Source of the DNA: Blastocatellia bacterium
GTDB lineage: Bacteria; Acidobacteriota; Blastocatellia; UBA7656
Reading direction: 5' to 3'
NCBI GenBank assembly: GCA_035275065.1
Contig: DATENM010000080.1
Span: forward strand, 1 to 51,151
DNA: 51,151 nt
The translations under genes were made by a program, and so were the position numbers. Shown here piece by piece: positions 33,640 to 41,913 of this stretch (position 1 is its first letter; each line of letters starts with the position of its first letter). Under the pieces are notes generated by a model. That model was given only the letters and a program-made list of their open reading frames with translations. It did not search any database and had not been told where the DNA came from.

Positions 33640-35334
33640 ATGAAGCCATTTTCTTTCGCCCGCTCGTCAGGGCGGACGCTGGTCGCGGCGCTCGTGGTCA
33701 TCCAGCTCAGCGCGCCGCTTGCTATCGCGCAAAGCGCTGCCGCAAAGGCCGCGCCCCCGTTGTCCGCGGCAGAGCGCGAAGCCGCCTCGCATGTCAAAGC
33801 CGACACCATCCGCCAGGTGACCGTGGCGCTCACGGCCAAAGAGATGCAAGGGCGCGGCACAGGCCAGCCCGGCGCCGACCGCGCCGCCGAATACATCGCT
33901 CATCAGTTCGCCCTTCTCGGACTTCGCCCGCTCGGCGATCAAGGCGAAGGCAAGCCGGGCTTTCTTCAAGCCATCAAGTTCAAGGCCGAGCAGGTGCAGC
34001 CCGAAACGTCCTTTAAGGCCGGCGACGTCAGCCTGAAATATAAAGACGACTTCATCGTCGCGCCGCCGCTGCCGCAGGAAGCGAGCAAAGACGCGAGCGG
34101 CGCGCTCACCTTTATCGGCTACGGCGTGGCGTCGCCCGACATCAAGCGCGACGATCTGGCGGGCATGGATGTCAAAGGGAAGATCGTCGTCGTGCTGGAC
34201 GGCAAGCCTGACAACGTCGACGCCGCGGCCTGGGCGAAGGCTGCCAACCAGCAGACGCGGTTCGGCCGGCTGATCGGCGCGGGTGCCGCCGGGTTCGTCA
34301 TTGTCTATGCCCCCGCGCGCGCGACGCAGCCGTTCAACCTTGTGGCGACTTATCTGTCGCGCCGCCGCGTCGCGCTGGCCGATGCGCCGGCCTTCCCCAT
34401 CAAAGTTCCGCCCCTTCTTTTAATCAGCGACGCCGCGGCAGAGAAGCTCTTTGCCGGAACGGGCGCGAGCTTTGCTGAATTGAAGGCGAAAGCGGCGCGC
34501 GGGGAATTCGTTTCGCGCGACCTGAATAAGCCGGCGGCCATCGCTGTGCGCCTCAAGCGCGAAGAGGCGACGAGCAGCAACGTCGTCGGCGTGATGGAAG
34601 GCGCGGATGCAGCGCTCAAGAGCGAAGCGGTCGTCTACTCGGCGCACTACGACGCCTATGGCGTAGACGCGGACGGCACCATCTACCCCGGCGCGGCGGA
34701 TAACGCCCTCGGCGTCGGCAAGCTGATGGCCGTCGCCGAAGCCTTTGCAAAGGCCAAGGCGAAGCCGCGCCGTTCGATCATCTTTCTTGCGGTAACCGGC
34801 GAAGAGTATGGCTTGCTCGGCGCCGAGCACTGGGTGAAGCACCCGACGTGGCCGCTCGAAAAGGTCGCCGCCAATATCAACTATGACGGCATCGGCACAG
34901 AGGTCTGGGGCGAGCTGCATTACCTGGTCAACTACGGCTTCGACCATTCCGATCTGGGGAAGACCGTCGCCGAGGTCGCTGCCGTGACCGGCGCTGAGAT
35001 CATCGCCGACCCGTTCCCCGACGAAGGCGTCTTTTATCGCTCGGATCATTACGCCTTCTTCAAGCGCGGCGTGCCGGGCCTTTACTTGATCAGCGCGCCC
35101 GCCGGCGATCAAGCGGCATTCGGGGCGCGGGCGATGAAGTGGCTGGTCTCCGATTATCACATGGCGACCGACACGATTCAGAAAGACTGGAACTGGAAAG
35201 GCGCACAGCAACTGTCGGTCATCGGTCTGCTGACCGGCCTGCGCGTGGCGAATCAGGAGGCGATGCCGGCATGGCTGCCCAGCTCGCCTTACAACCGCCC
35301 GCGCGGCACACAGCTACCGCCGCCGCGCCCGTAA
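33640..35334 (+). CDS. Secreted M28-family zinc aminopeptidase with PA domain
   Basis: GGAGG lies 9 nt before ATG 33640, which starts a signal peptide (LVAALVVIQLSAPLAIAQ). A GTG at 33592 that overlaps the accA stop is less likely. The 564-aa protein has a PA-type insert (about residues 110-290, with FIGYGVASPDIKRDDLAGMD and VKGKIVVVLDG). The M28 catalytic zinc site follows: His336 (VYSAHYDAYG), bridging Asp354 (GAADNALG), Glu388-Glu389 (AVTGEEYGLLG), Asp416 (NYDGIG) and His507 (DYHMATDT). All ligands are intact. It should release N-terminal amino acids outside the cytoplasm. Confidence 0.93.
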   Translation: MKPFSFARSSGRTLVAALVVIQLSAPLAIAQSAAAKAAPPLSAAEREAASHVKADTIRQVTVALTAKEMQGRGTGQPGADRAAEYIAHQFALLGLRPLGDQGEGKPGFLQAIKFKAEQVQPETSFKAGDVSLKYKDDFIVAPPLPQEASKDASGALTFIGYGVASPDIKRDDLAGMDVKGKIVVVLDGKPDNVDAAAWAKAANQQTRFGRLIGAGAAGFVIVYAPARATQPFNLVATYLSRRRVALADAPAFPIKVPPLLLISDAAAEKLFAGTGASFAELKAKAARGEFVSRDLNKPAAIAVRLKREEATSSNVVGVMEGADAALKSEAVVYSAHYDAYGVDADGTIYPGAADNALGVGKLMAVAEAFAKAKAKPRRSIIFLAVTGEEYGLLGAEHWVKHPTWPLEKVAANINYDGIGTEVWGELHYLVNYGFDHSDLGKTVAEVAAVTGAEIIADPFPDEGVFYRSDHYAFFKRGVPGLYLISAPAGDQAAFGARAMKWLVSDYHMATDTIQKDWNWKGAQQLSVIGLLTGLRVANQEAMPAWLPSSPYNRPRGTQLPPPRP

Positions 35335-35370
35335 GCGAGTTCACTAATCAATTCATTCACGAGGAGCAAA

Positions 35371-36354
35371 ATGAAAGATTGGATTAAAGTGGTTGCGGTT
35401 ACGTTTGCCATCTTGCTGGCTTCGGTGAGCGCCCCGGCGCAATCCGGCGGCGTATCGCTCAGGCCCATACTGAAACCGGGGCAGGAAGCGCGCTACCGCC
35501 TGATCGCCGAGGTCAATACTGAGATCACGGCGGCTGGCGCGAATGGCATCAGCGGCACACAGAGCCGCGAGCTGAACGCCACCGTGTTGCTGCGTGCTGG
35601 CGTCGCCGCCCCGCAACTCGCCACTCAGTCGGCGGGCGCTCAATCGGCGACCGCGGGCCACGGCTCGCCCTACACGCGGGAGACGCTCACCTCAGACGCC
35701 GGCGCGGCGGCGGGCGATCTGGTCTATTACGAAGCCGTCATCGAGATGCTCGACGCGCGCTTAAAGGTCAACGGCGCCGAGACCTCCGGGGTTTTTCAGA
35801 ACGGCGTCGGCAAGAAGATCGAATTCGCGCTGGATTCAAACAACCGCGTCGTGAAGTGTGCCATCCCTGTCGAAGCGGCGAAGGCCGGGCTGGCCGAGCT
35901 GCTCTTCAGCATGCTCGATTGGGCACCCGCGGCGGCGGTCGAAGTCGGGCAGAGCTGGGGGAATAGTTCCGGCGTCGAATCCGCGGGTAACTATGGCTAC
36001 ATTTCGGCAGCCGCCCTGTCGGATGTGCCGAAGTCCGCGCAAGCCGTCTACAAGTTGTCGGCGGTCAATGGCGGGCAGGCGGTAATTGAAGGCGCGCTGG
36101 CGCTGCGTCAGGAAGGCGCGACACGGCTGGCCATTCCCGCCGCACAAATCGAAGTCAATCTCAGCGGCGCGGGCGACGGCACGACGCGCATCGACTACGA
36201 CGTGGCCGGCAACCGCATCGCGTCTGCCGTGTCTGAAAGCCTGTTGAAAGGCCGCGTCGTCAACGTCCAGCCGACGCGCCCCGGCGAGCCGATGCAGCCG
36301 CGTGAAGGCGCGCTCGTCGAGACGGCGAAGTTCTCGATCAAGCTGCTGCCGTAG
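35371..36354 (+). CDS. Secreted protein of unknown function
   Basis: A 327-aa protein with signal peptide (IKVVAVTFAILLASVSAPAQ) and GAGGAG 5 nt before the ATG. The mature part is rich in beta-strand: LRPILKPGQEARYRLIAEV near the start and DGTTRIDYDVAGNRIASAVS towards the end. It resembles exported proteins with DUF6263-like repeats that measure or bind hydrophobic partners, but I cannot assign a family with confidence. It sits 36 nt after the M28 peptidase and 15 nt before the aldehyde dehydrogenase, so it is probably in the same transcript. Confidence 0.6.
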   Translation: MKDWIKVVAVTFAILLASVSAPAQSGGVSLRPILKPGQEARYRLIAEVNTEITAAGANGISGTQSRELNATVLLRAGVAAPQLATQSAGAQSATAGHGSPYTRETLTSDAGAAAGDLVYYEAVIEMLDARLKVNGAETSGVFQNGVGKKIEFALDSNNRVVKCAIPVEAAKAGLAELLFSMLDWAPAAAVEVGQSWGNSSGVESAGNYGYISAAALSDVPKSAQAVYKLSAVNGGQAVIEGALALRQEGATRLAIPAAQIEVNLSGAGDGTTRIDYDVAGNRIASAVSESLLKGRVVNVQPTRPGEPMQPREGALVETAKFSIKLLP

Positions 36355-36368
36355 CCGAGGAATCGTTG

Positions 36369-37901
36369 ATGACTGCAAAACTCCCCATGACCATCACGCG
36401 CGCGGCAGAGATCGTCTCGCTCAACCCGGCGACGCTCGAAGAACTGGCGCGCTTTCCTATCGCCACGGCGGACGAGGTCAATGCGGCAGTGGCGCGGGCG
36501 CGCGCCGCACAGCCCGCATGGGCGGCGCTCTCGTGTCGCAACCGCGCCCGCTACATTTTGAAAGTGCGCCGCGCCCTCTACGACCGCAAGGAAGAGGTCT
36601 GCCGCATCATCTCCGACGAAACCGGCAAGCCGGAATTCGAGGCGCTGACTACCGAAGTCTTCATGGTCAGCGACCTGATGAGCCACTTTGCCATGAAGTC
36701 CGAGAAGCTGCTGCGCCACAAACGCTTCACGCTGGCGGTCTTTCGCAACAAGCGGTCGCTGATTTCGCGCGAGCCGCTCGGCGTCGTCGGCGTCATCAGC
36801 CCGTGGAATTTTCCTTTCTCGATTCCGGTTGGCGAGATCGTCATGGCGTTGATGGCCGGTAACACCGTTGTGCTCAAGCCGTCCGAGCATACGCCGCTGG
36901 TCGGCGACGCGATCAAACGGCTCTTTGCGGCGGCGGGCTTTCCCGAAGGCGTGCTCGAAGTCGTGCAGGGCGATGGCACGACGGGCGCGGCGCTGGTCGA
37001 AGCGGCGGTGGATAAAATCTTTTTCACCGGCTCGGTCAGCACAGGCCGTAAGATCGCCGAAGCGGCAGCGCGCCGCTTGCTGCCGGTGGTGCTGGAAATG
37101 GGCGGCAAAGACCCGATGATTGTTTGCGACGACGCGCCGTTTGAGCGAACGGTGAAGGGCGCGGTCTGGGGCGCGTTCATGAACTGCGGCCAGGTCTGCG
37201 CGTCGGTCGAGCGGCTCTACGTCGTCGAGCCTTTGGCCGAGCGCTTCATCGCCGCTGTCGTTGATGAAGTGAAGCGGCTGCGGCTGGGGCGTCCCACGTC
37301 GGACTGTTCAACCGATGTCGGCCCGCTGACCAACGAGCAGCAGTTGAATACGGTCATCGAGCATGTCGGCGATGCGGTGGCGCGCGGCGCGCGGGTGCTA
37401 GCCGGCGGGCGGCGGCGTGAAGACCTCGGCGGCTACTTCTTCGAGCCGACCGTGCTGGTCGACGTCGATCAGACCATGAAGGTGATGAGCGAAGAGACCT
37501 TCGGGCCGGTCTTGCCGATCAAGGTGGTGAAAGACGAAGAAGAGGCCATCCGCGAAGCCAACTCGACGCGCTATGGCTTGCTGGCGTCGGTGTGGACAGC
37601 GGATAACGAGAAAGGCCGCCGCCTGGCGCGCCGCATCGAAGCCGGCACGGTGATTATCAACGATGCCATCTACACGCATGGCGCGGCGCGCACGCCGTGG
37701 TTCGGCGTCAAAGAGAGCGGCCTCGGTGTGACTCACGGCGACGCCGGGCTGTTTGAGTTCACGCGGCTGAAGCACGTCAACTGGGACCTGCTGCCGCTGA
37801 AGAGCGACTGGTGGTGGTTCCCCTACACGCCCGCCTGGGAGCAGCGCTTCAAGTCGCTGATGAAGCTGCTCTACCGGCTGGGCCTGCGCAAGATCGCCTG
37901 A
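36369..37901 (+). CDS. Aldehyde dehydrogenase family protein
   Basis: A 510-aa NAD(P)-dependent enzyme that oxidises aldehydes to acids. VGVISPWNFPFSIPVGEI forms the cofactor/substrate pocket, and FTGSVSTGRKI is the Rossmann nucleotide motif. The catalytic Glu243 is in VVLEMGGKDP, and the catalytic Cys277 in NCGQVCASVERLYV. The C-terminal tail after residue 480 (WWWFPYTPAWEQRFKSLMKL) is basic and amphipathic. It is typical of a sub-group related to fatty or aryl aldehyde dehydrogenases and may associate with membrane. ATG 36369 has GAGG 8 nt upstream; an adjacent TTG is the alternative. Confidence 0.93.
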   Translation: MTAKLPMTITRAAEIVSLNPATLEELARFPIATADEVNAAVARARAAQPAWAALSCRNRARYILKVRRALYDRKEEVCRIISDETGKPEFEALTTEVFMVSDLMSHFAMKSEKLLRHKRFTLAVFRNKRSLISREPLGVVGVISPWNFPFSIPVGEIVMALMAGNTVVLKPSEHTPLVGDAIKRLFAAAGFPEGVLEVVQGDGTTGAALVEAAVDKIFFTGSVSTGRKIAEAAARRLLPVVLEMGGKDPMIVCDDAPFERTVKGAVWGAFMNCGQVCASVERLYVVEPLAERFIAAVVDEVKRLRLGRPTSDCSTDVGPLTNEQQLNTVIEHVGDAVARGARVLAGGRRREDLGGYFFEPTVLVDVDQTMKVMSEETFGPVLPIKVVKDEEEAIREANSTRYGLLASVWTADNEKGRRLARRIEAGTVIINDAIYTHGAARTPWFGVKESGLGVTHGDAGLFEFTRLKHVNWDLLPLKSDWWWFPYTPAWEQRFKSLMKLLYRLGLRKIA

Positions 37902-37926
37902 GCGAAAGCCGCGAGCGGGCAGCGCG

Positions 37927-38391
37927 ATGCTTGATCTGTACGACGAATTCAAAGCCATCATCGGCGCGCTGAGCCAGCGTCAGATCGATTACGCGGTGTG
38001 CGGCGGGCTTGCGATGGCCGTGTATGGCCTGGCGCGCGCCACCGTTGATATTGACCTGCTGATCGTTGGAGATGACTTCGAGCGCGTCAAAGTCGCTGTG
38101 CAACCACTCGGCTACGTGATTGAAGCGCAGCCGATGATGTTTGCCAGAGGCGCAGTCGAGATTCGTCGCCTGTCGAAGATCGATCCAGATTCTGGCGATC
38201 TGCTGATGCTCGATTGCTTGCTCGTCACCCCACAAATCGAAAACGCCTGGGATTCTCGCACTGAGCGCGCATGGGAAGCCGGCACGTTGCGCGTTGTATC
38301 GCGCGGCGGGTTGATTGCGCTAAAATCATTGAGGGCGAGTGCGCAGGACATCGAAGACATTGAGCGATTGAAGGACGACGATGAAAGTTGA
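37927..38391 (+). CDS. AbiEii/DUF6036-like nucleotidyltransferase
   Basis: A 154-aa protein of the minimal nucleotidyltransferase fold. YAVCGGLAMAVYGLARATVD is followed by IDLLIVG; the G-G-x-A and D-I-D motifs fit metal and nucleotide binding. VVSRGGLIALKSLRASAQDI matches the helix found in AbiEii-type and MNT-like proteins. Such proteins act as toxins in some abortive-infection or toxin-antitoxin pairs and are housekeeping in others. It overlaps by 11 nt a 46-codon ORF, a layout usual for two-gene modules. It lies 25 nt after the aldehyde dehydrogenase. Confidence 0.75.
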   Translation: MLDLYDEFKAIIGALSQRQIDYAVCGGLAMAVYGLARATVDIDLLIVGDDFERVKVAVQPLGYVIEAQPMMFARGAVEIRRLSKIDPDSGDLLMLDCLLVTPQIENAWDSRTERAWEAGTLRVVSRGGLIALKSLRASAQDIEDIERLKDDDES

Positions 38392-38521
38392 TATGTCAGC
38401 GAAAGCCGTGACCGCACGTTTGAAACGGGTTTCGCAATTGCGCCGGTTGTGCCTGTCGCTTGCCCGGGCGAAGCCGATCAACCCGCCGGCAAAGCCGAAC
38501 GAAAAAGCCCCGGCGCGCTGA
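38381..38521 (+). CDS. Short ORF overlapping the nucleotidyltransferase gene, possible partner
   Basis: ATG at 38381, 11 nt inside the nucleotidyltransferase frame, encodes 46 residues. It is basic and amphipathic, with MSAKAVTARLKRVSQLRRLC in the first half and a Pro/Lys-rich tail ending EKAPAR. The first half looks like one long helix that could bind the nucleotidyltransferase or nucleic acid. The stop codon is in the loop of the terminator hairpin. Coding status rests on the overlap and composition alone. Confidence 0.5.
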   Translation: MKVDMSAKAVTARLKRVSQLRRLCLSLARAKPINPPAKPNEKAPAR

Positions 38522-38539
38522 CTGCCACGCCGGGGCTTT
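38504..38539. terminator. Perfect 12-bp hairpin terminator between convergent genes
   Basis: AAAGCCCCGGCG (38504-38515) pairs exactly with CGCCGGGGCTTT (38528-38539). It has an A-run before it and T-run after it, so it can end both the plus-strand cluster and the minus-strand gene that stops at 38567. Confidence 0.85.
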
Positions 38540-38566
38540 CGTAATACCTTTTACAGAAAAGCCGCT

Positions 38567-40930
38567 TCAATAAATTTGTTTGGAACTGGTCGGCGGGTCG
38601 GCGCTCGAAGCCGCCTTGCCTTGATGATCGCCGGCGCGAACGACGCCGCCCTGATCCAGGTAAAACGACAGCCGCCCGCTCTTTCCGTACTCTAGCGGCA
38701 TCATCATCGCTTCATAGCCGCCCGCCGCAGCCGTCATCTCGAACTTGTAACCGTAGCGCTCGATCATGTCTCTCGCCATGGTCAGGCCCTGCAATCGCTC
38801 TTTGTCTTCTGCCCCTTGCTGGTCGGCCATCATTTCGTCCAGGGTGGCATAGCGGCCATGTTGCTTTTTGTAGAGCTTCTCCTGTTCTTTAATCGAATCT
38901 AGAAAGCTCCTGGCGACAAACTCATTGCGCGGGATGCGCGTAGCCAGCTCCGTTGCGGCAATCTCGGCGAAAAAGCGCATGAGCAGACGCCGCGGGATGC
39001 GCAACTCGTATTGCCCGCCGACGCCCTCGGCGCTCGCCGCATAGGTGATCGGCTCTGGATCGAAGCGATAGCGCGCCAGGAATTCTTTCACCGCTTCGTT
39101 CTTCATCAGCTCATTTCTTTGCGCGGGGTCGGGGAACAGTCCTTTCAACACCGCCGCCGAAACGTAGACCTGCGCCACCATGCCGCGCGGCTGCCACTGC
39201 GTATAGCTTTGAAAATCGCGACTGGCCGCGAGCGTCGCGTTGTTGGCGCGGGCTTCAAGCGCCTGGCGGATGCTCGCCGCGTTTGTCGCCATCAGCAGAT
39301 AGTTGTTGACGAAAGCATAAGCCAGATTGCCGTAGCTGGTGATCTCGTTGTCGCCGACCTTTTCCGTCGTCGCCTTCGCCTCGGTGAGCCGCACGCCGAC
39401 CGTTTCGAGCAGCGGGCGCAGCTTTGACACGAGCGCTTCGCGGTCGCGCACGGCGATGAGCATCAGCGGCTGAGTTGTCGCCGCGCGTGGGTTGACCGGC
39501 ACGCGAGCGAGCGGCGTGTTGCCCAGATAATTGACCGGCACACTCATGGCGATTTCGTTGCCGAGCGTCGCCGCCAGCACGTCCGCGAGGCTCGCATGGT
39601 TAGCTTTCTCAAAGGCGGCACGGCGCGTTTCGAAATCCGCCGCGGGGTGAGCGGGCGCGGCGCGGCTAGCTGTTGCGGCGGGCGCCGTCCGCATTTGCTC
39701 GATCACCAGATCGTAAAGGCGCGGCCAGTCGAGCGACGCCACGACAAAAATGCCGGTGTCGGCAGGAAGGTAGCTGGCGGCTTCAGACGACAATGCCGGG
39801 CCACAAACCGGCAGCGACAGAAACGGCACAGGGCCAATTGCCGCGCCCGGCTCGCCGATCAACAACGCACGCGCCACCAGCGCGTCGTTTTCGAGTGTCA
39901 GCGCCACCGCCAGAGCGTCATTATGTTGCACCTGCCCGCTGCCGGGTAACACGAGGTTGAACAGGCTGCCGAGCAGGTCTTGCTCGGCGCGCGGCGGCTG
40001 ATTGGCGGCTTGCGGGAGGGGAACGGGTGTCACTGTCTTGCTGTTGCGGGCGGCGGGCGCTTGCGCCGGCAACCGGGGCGTTGTGGTATGAGATGCCTGC
40101 GAGGTCGCGGCGGCGGGCGGCGGCTCGACTTGCGGCCTGGCGACCGCTAGCTCTTCTCGCGCTGAATTTGTATTTGGCGTTAGGGCTGCCAGTGCGGCTT
40201 CTCTGCGGCGCTCGCTGAGTGCGATGTCGTAATAAATGAACAGGGGCTCGCTGGAGAGGTGATCGCGGGCAGCACGGAAATTGATGTCACCGCTCATCCG
40301 CCGGTCACTCTTGCCATGCAGTCCCTTGAAGGTGAATGAGACGTTTGACAGGACGACCAGTTTACCGGCGCGCCGAATGACCGAGGGCGTCGTTGATGGA
40401 TGATCGGTTGAGTCGGCGCCGCTCGCCTGACCTGGGCTGCTCTTACGCGCCGCCGGGGCGAGCGGTGCCATGCTCTCTTGCACCTTCGCCACAAACGTTT
40501 CCGCCTCGTCTTCGGATTCCAACTCGAAGGCGAGCAGCGTGCTCGGCAGCGATGTATCTGTCGGGTTGAGCGCGAACATGACCCGTGAGCGTTGCAGGCG
40601 GTCGGCGTTATCTATCACCAGCCGCACCAGCTTGAATTCTACCGCTCCACCCATCTGTTCCAGCAGGGGCGAGATCGGCTCAAAGGTTTCGCGAAAATCC
40701 GCCGCGCGCAATAGGGCACCGATGTTGCGCGCTTCGATATAGAGCGTGTAGCCGTCCGCCGGCAGCAGTGTGTCGAAGGTTACGCCCTCATCGTCGTCAT
40801 CATCTTGTTGAATGGCGACGGCGGGCAGCGGCGCGGGGCAGGCATGGCGCGGCGCCGCCAACGGCGCGGTGGCAAGACAGCCGGCCAGTAGCAGGGCCAG
40901 CAAGAGCTTGAGAAGGGCGGCAATCTTCAT
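38567..40930 (-). CDS. Large exported, possibly lipid-anchored protein (DUF3352-like)
   Basis: A 787-aa protein. The N-terminus KIAALLKLLLALLLAGC contains an acceptable lipobox LLAGC (Cys18), although a later type I site is also possible. The mature region begins with an acidic stretch (QQDDDDDEGVTFDTLLPADG) and then YTLYIEARNIGALLRAADF, like the 'DUF3352' proteins of Planctomycetes and Acidobacteria. Two related halves seem to occur, each with 'L-V-I-D-N / S-Y-G-N-L-A-Y-A-F-V-N-N' type segments. The middle (about 260-330) is a Pro/Ala-rich linker. Near the end, FLDSIKEQEKLYKKQHGRYA resembles pilin-like sequences. No function is known. It is transcribed alone. Confidence 0.65.
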   Translation of the reverse strand: MKIAALLKLLLALLLAGCLATAPLAAPRHACPAPLPAVAIQQDDDDDEGVTFDTLLPADGYTLYIEARNIGALLRAADFRETFEPISPLLEQMGGAVEFKLVRLVIDNADRLQRSRVMFALNPTDTSLPSTLLAFELESEDEAETFVAKVQESMAPLAPAARKSSPGQASGADSTDHPSTTPSVIRRAGKLVVLSNVSFTFKGLHGKSDRRMSGDINFRAARDHLSSEPLFIYYDIALSERRREAALAALTPNTNSAREELAVARPQVEPPPAAATSQASHTTTPRLPAQAPAARNSKTVTPVPLPQAANQPPRAEQDLLGSLFNLVLPGSGQVQHNDALAVALTLENDALVARALLIGEPGAAIGPVPFLSLPVCGPALSSEAASYLPADTGIFVVASLDWPRLYDLVIEQMRTAPAATASRAAPAHPAADFETRRAAFEKANHASLADVLAATLGNEIAMSVPVNYLGNTPLARVPVNPRAATTQPLMLIAVRDREALVSKLRPLLETVGVRLTEAKATTEKVGDNEITSYGNLAYAFVNNYLLMATNAASIRQALEARANNATLAASRDFQSYTQWQPRGMVAQVYVSAAVLKGLFPDPAQRNELMKNEAVKEFLARYRFDPEPITYAASAEGVGGQYELRIPRRLLMRFFAEIAATELATRIPRNEFVARSFLDSIKEQEKLYKKQHGRYATLDEMMADQQGAEDKERLQGLTMARDMIERYGYKFEMTAAAGGYEAMMMPLEYGKSGRLSFYLDQGGVVRAGDHQGKAASSADPPTSSKQIY

Positions 40931-41164
40931 GCGAGTTCTCCTGTGTCGAGCAGGTCGAATCGGCGTTCGGTCGCGCGAATCATAACACAGCGATTACAAG
41001 GCCAGAAGCGCAAACGCCCGGCTGCCCCCCGGTCACGAACGGGCAGGCCGTGCGCCCCGCGACCGGCCTTGTGGTCGCCGGGCGCTTGGATGTTGGTTGC
41101 GCCTGACGGTTGCTTCGCCTCGCCGCTGGCTCCGCAGATGGCATCGGCCCGGCTAAGTTAAAGT

Positions 41165-41438
41165 AACTTCTCAGGGAAACAGGCAATCTCACTGAGTGTT
41201 GAGGGGGGGTGGTTAAGAAAAGCTAGCTTATTTTTTTGCAAGTCAGCAAAACCAGAGTTGAATAACGGGAATAAATGATACTTTATTTTGCTTTCGCAAA
41301 AAGAGTGATTCTCTAGGGTATGGACGTTTGATATAGTCGCGCCAACTCGGCAACCATGAGGGAATTTGGATTGTGGCTGTCAAATAACCTCCTCTTCTTC
41401 TCTGGTTGAGGGACACAACCATTGAAGGGACGCAGAAC
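41165..41438 (+). ncRNA. Candidate untranslated transcript upstream of a strong terminator
   Basis: This AT-richer stretch holds no convincing ORF but ends in a strong intrinsic terminator. It contains small potential hairpins such as GGTTGAGGGACACAACC (about 41404-41420) and TTTGCTTTCGCAAA (about 41286-41299). A plus-strand transcript is therefore expected here. Its 5' end and identity are unknown, and I could not match it to 6S, SRP, RNase P or tmRNA. The rest of the 40931-41557 gap (40931-41164) is GC-rich with no supported gene. Confidence 0.35.
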
Positions 41439-41482
41439 GACCGAAGGCCAACTCGCCCGAGTGACCCTTCGGTCATTTTTTT
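41439..41482 (+). terminator. Strong intrinsic terminator
   Basis: GACCGAAGG (41439-41447) pairs with CCTTCGGTC (41466-41474). An inner stem ACTCG/CGAGT stacks within the loop, and ATTTTTTT follows. This is the best canonical terminator in the window, yet no protein gene precedes it on the plus strand. Confidence 0.88.
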
Positions 41483-41510
41483 GCCTGGGCGACGGTCGCC
41501 AACGCTTACC

Positions 41511-41540
41511 TTGAAATCAGCCGCCGGCCTCACCTATACT
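41511..41540 (+). promoter_or_regulatory. Sigma-70 promoter of tRNA-Ser
   Basis: TTGAAA (41511-41516) and TATACT (41535-41540) are 18 nt apart. Initiation about 7 nt later would give a short leader before the tRNA at 41558. Confidence 0.75.
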
Positions 41541-41557
41541 CTCCGCGTGATCGATTG

Positions 41558-41640
41558 GGAGGGGTAGCCTAACGGTAAGGCAGCGGTCTTGAAAACCGCC
41601 GAGCTAAAAACTCTTGCAGGTTCGAATCCTGTCCCCTCCG
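41558..41640 (+). tRNA. tRNA-Ser, anticodon UGA
   Basis: The 7-bp acceptor stem is GGAGGGG/CCCCTCC with discriminator G41640. The D-arm is GCC/GGC, and the anticodon stem GCGGT/ACCGC encloses loop CTTGAAA, with TGA at 41590-41592. The long variable arm GAG-CTAAAAA-CTC is of class II type, and the T-arm GCAGG-TTCGAAT-CCTGT is intact. The CCA end is not encoded. It reads UCN codons. It is not tRNA-Sec, whose anticodon would be UCA with an 8-bp acceptor stem. Confidence 0.97.
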
Positions 41641-41680
41641 CTCTTCTTCAGCCGACGAGTTGACCTGCCGCTGTCTCTTA

Positions 41681-41715
41681 AACCAATTAATGGCAGAAAC
41701 TGCCATTAATTGGTT
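41681..41715. terminator. Perfect 16-bp palindrome after the tRNA
   Basis: AACCAATTAATGGCAG (41681-41696) and CTGCCATTAATTGGTT (41700-41715) pair perfectly around AAA. It lies 40 nt after tRNA-Ser and may end its transcript, though no U-tract follows. An operator or a mobile-element scar is an alternative. The remaining 41716-41913 holds no gene I can support. Confidence 0.6.
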
Positions 41716-41913
41716 ATGCTTCTTGCGCCGTCAATCGCTGGCATGGCCCATCCGCCCGAGCAACAGTGTCTGAGTGCCTGACCACACTTCCAGGTCGCCG
41801 CCACTGCGCGTGAAGATCAACGCCGGCATGCCGCCCATCAAATGCTACCTGCCACACACCGACTCGCCGCCTCATCCAATCGCCAGCGGACAACACGCCG
41901 GGGCGGCTCTCGA

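Noticed and set aside
38567..40930. Reading the DUF3352-like protein as a type IV pilin-related protein because of its QEKLYKKQHGRYA segment
   Set aside because: There is no prepilin N-terminus; the segment is a short local similarity near the C-terminus.
41243..41533. 96-codon minus-strand ORF across the terminator upstream of tRNA-Ser
   Set aside because: It covers a strong plus-strand terminator and the tRNA promoter, and its translation has no recognisable domain.
41558..41640. Considered tRNA-Sec because selA is present
   Set aside because: The anticodon is TGA, the acceptor stem has 7 bp and the variable arm is short for tRNA-Sec, so it is tRNA-Ser.
41671..41680. CTGTCTCTTA resembling the Tn5/IS50 mosaic end
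   Set aside because: Only 10 nt match and the next bases diverge; no second end, target duplication or transposase is present.
41714..41896. 60-aa minus-strand ORF and a second frame (MGGMPALIFTRSGGDLEV) that might be a gene remnant
   Set aside because: Neither has a ribosome site or a family I recognise; the region could be a decayed gene but I cannot support it.
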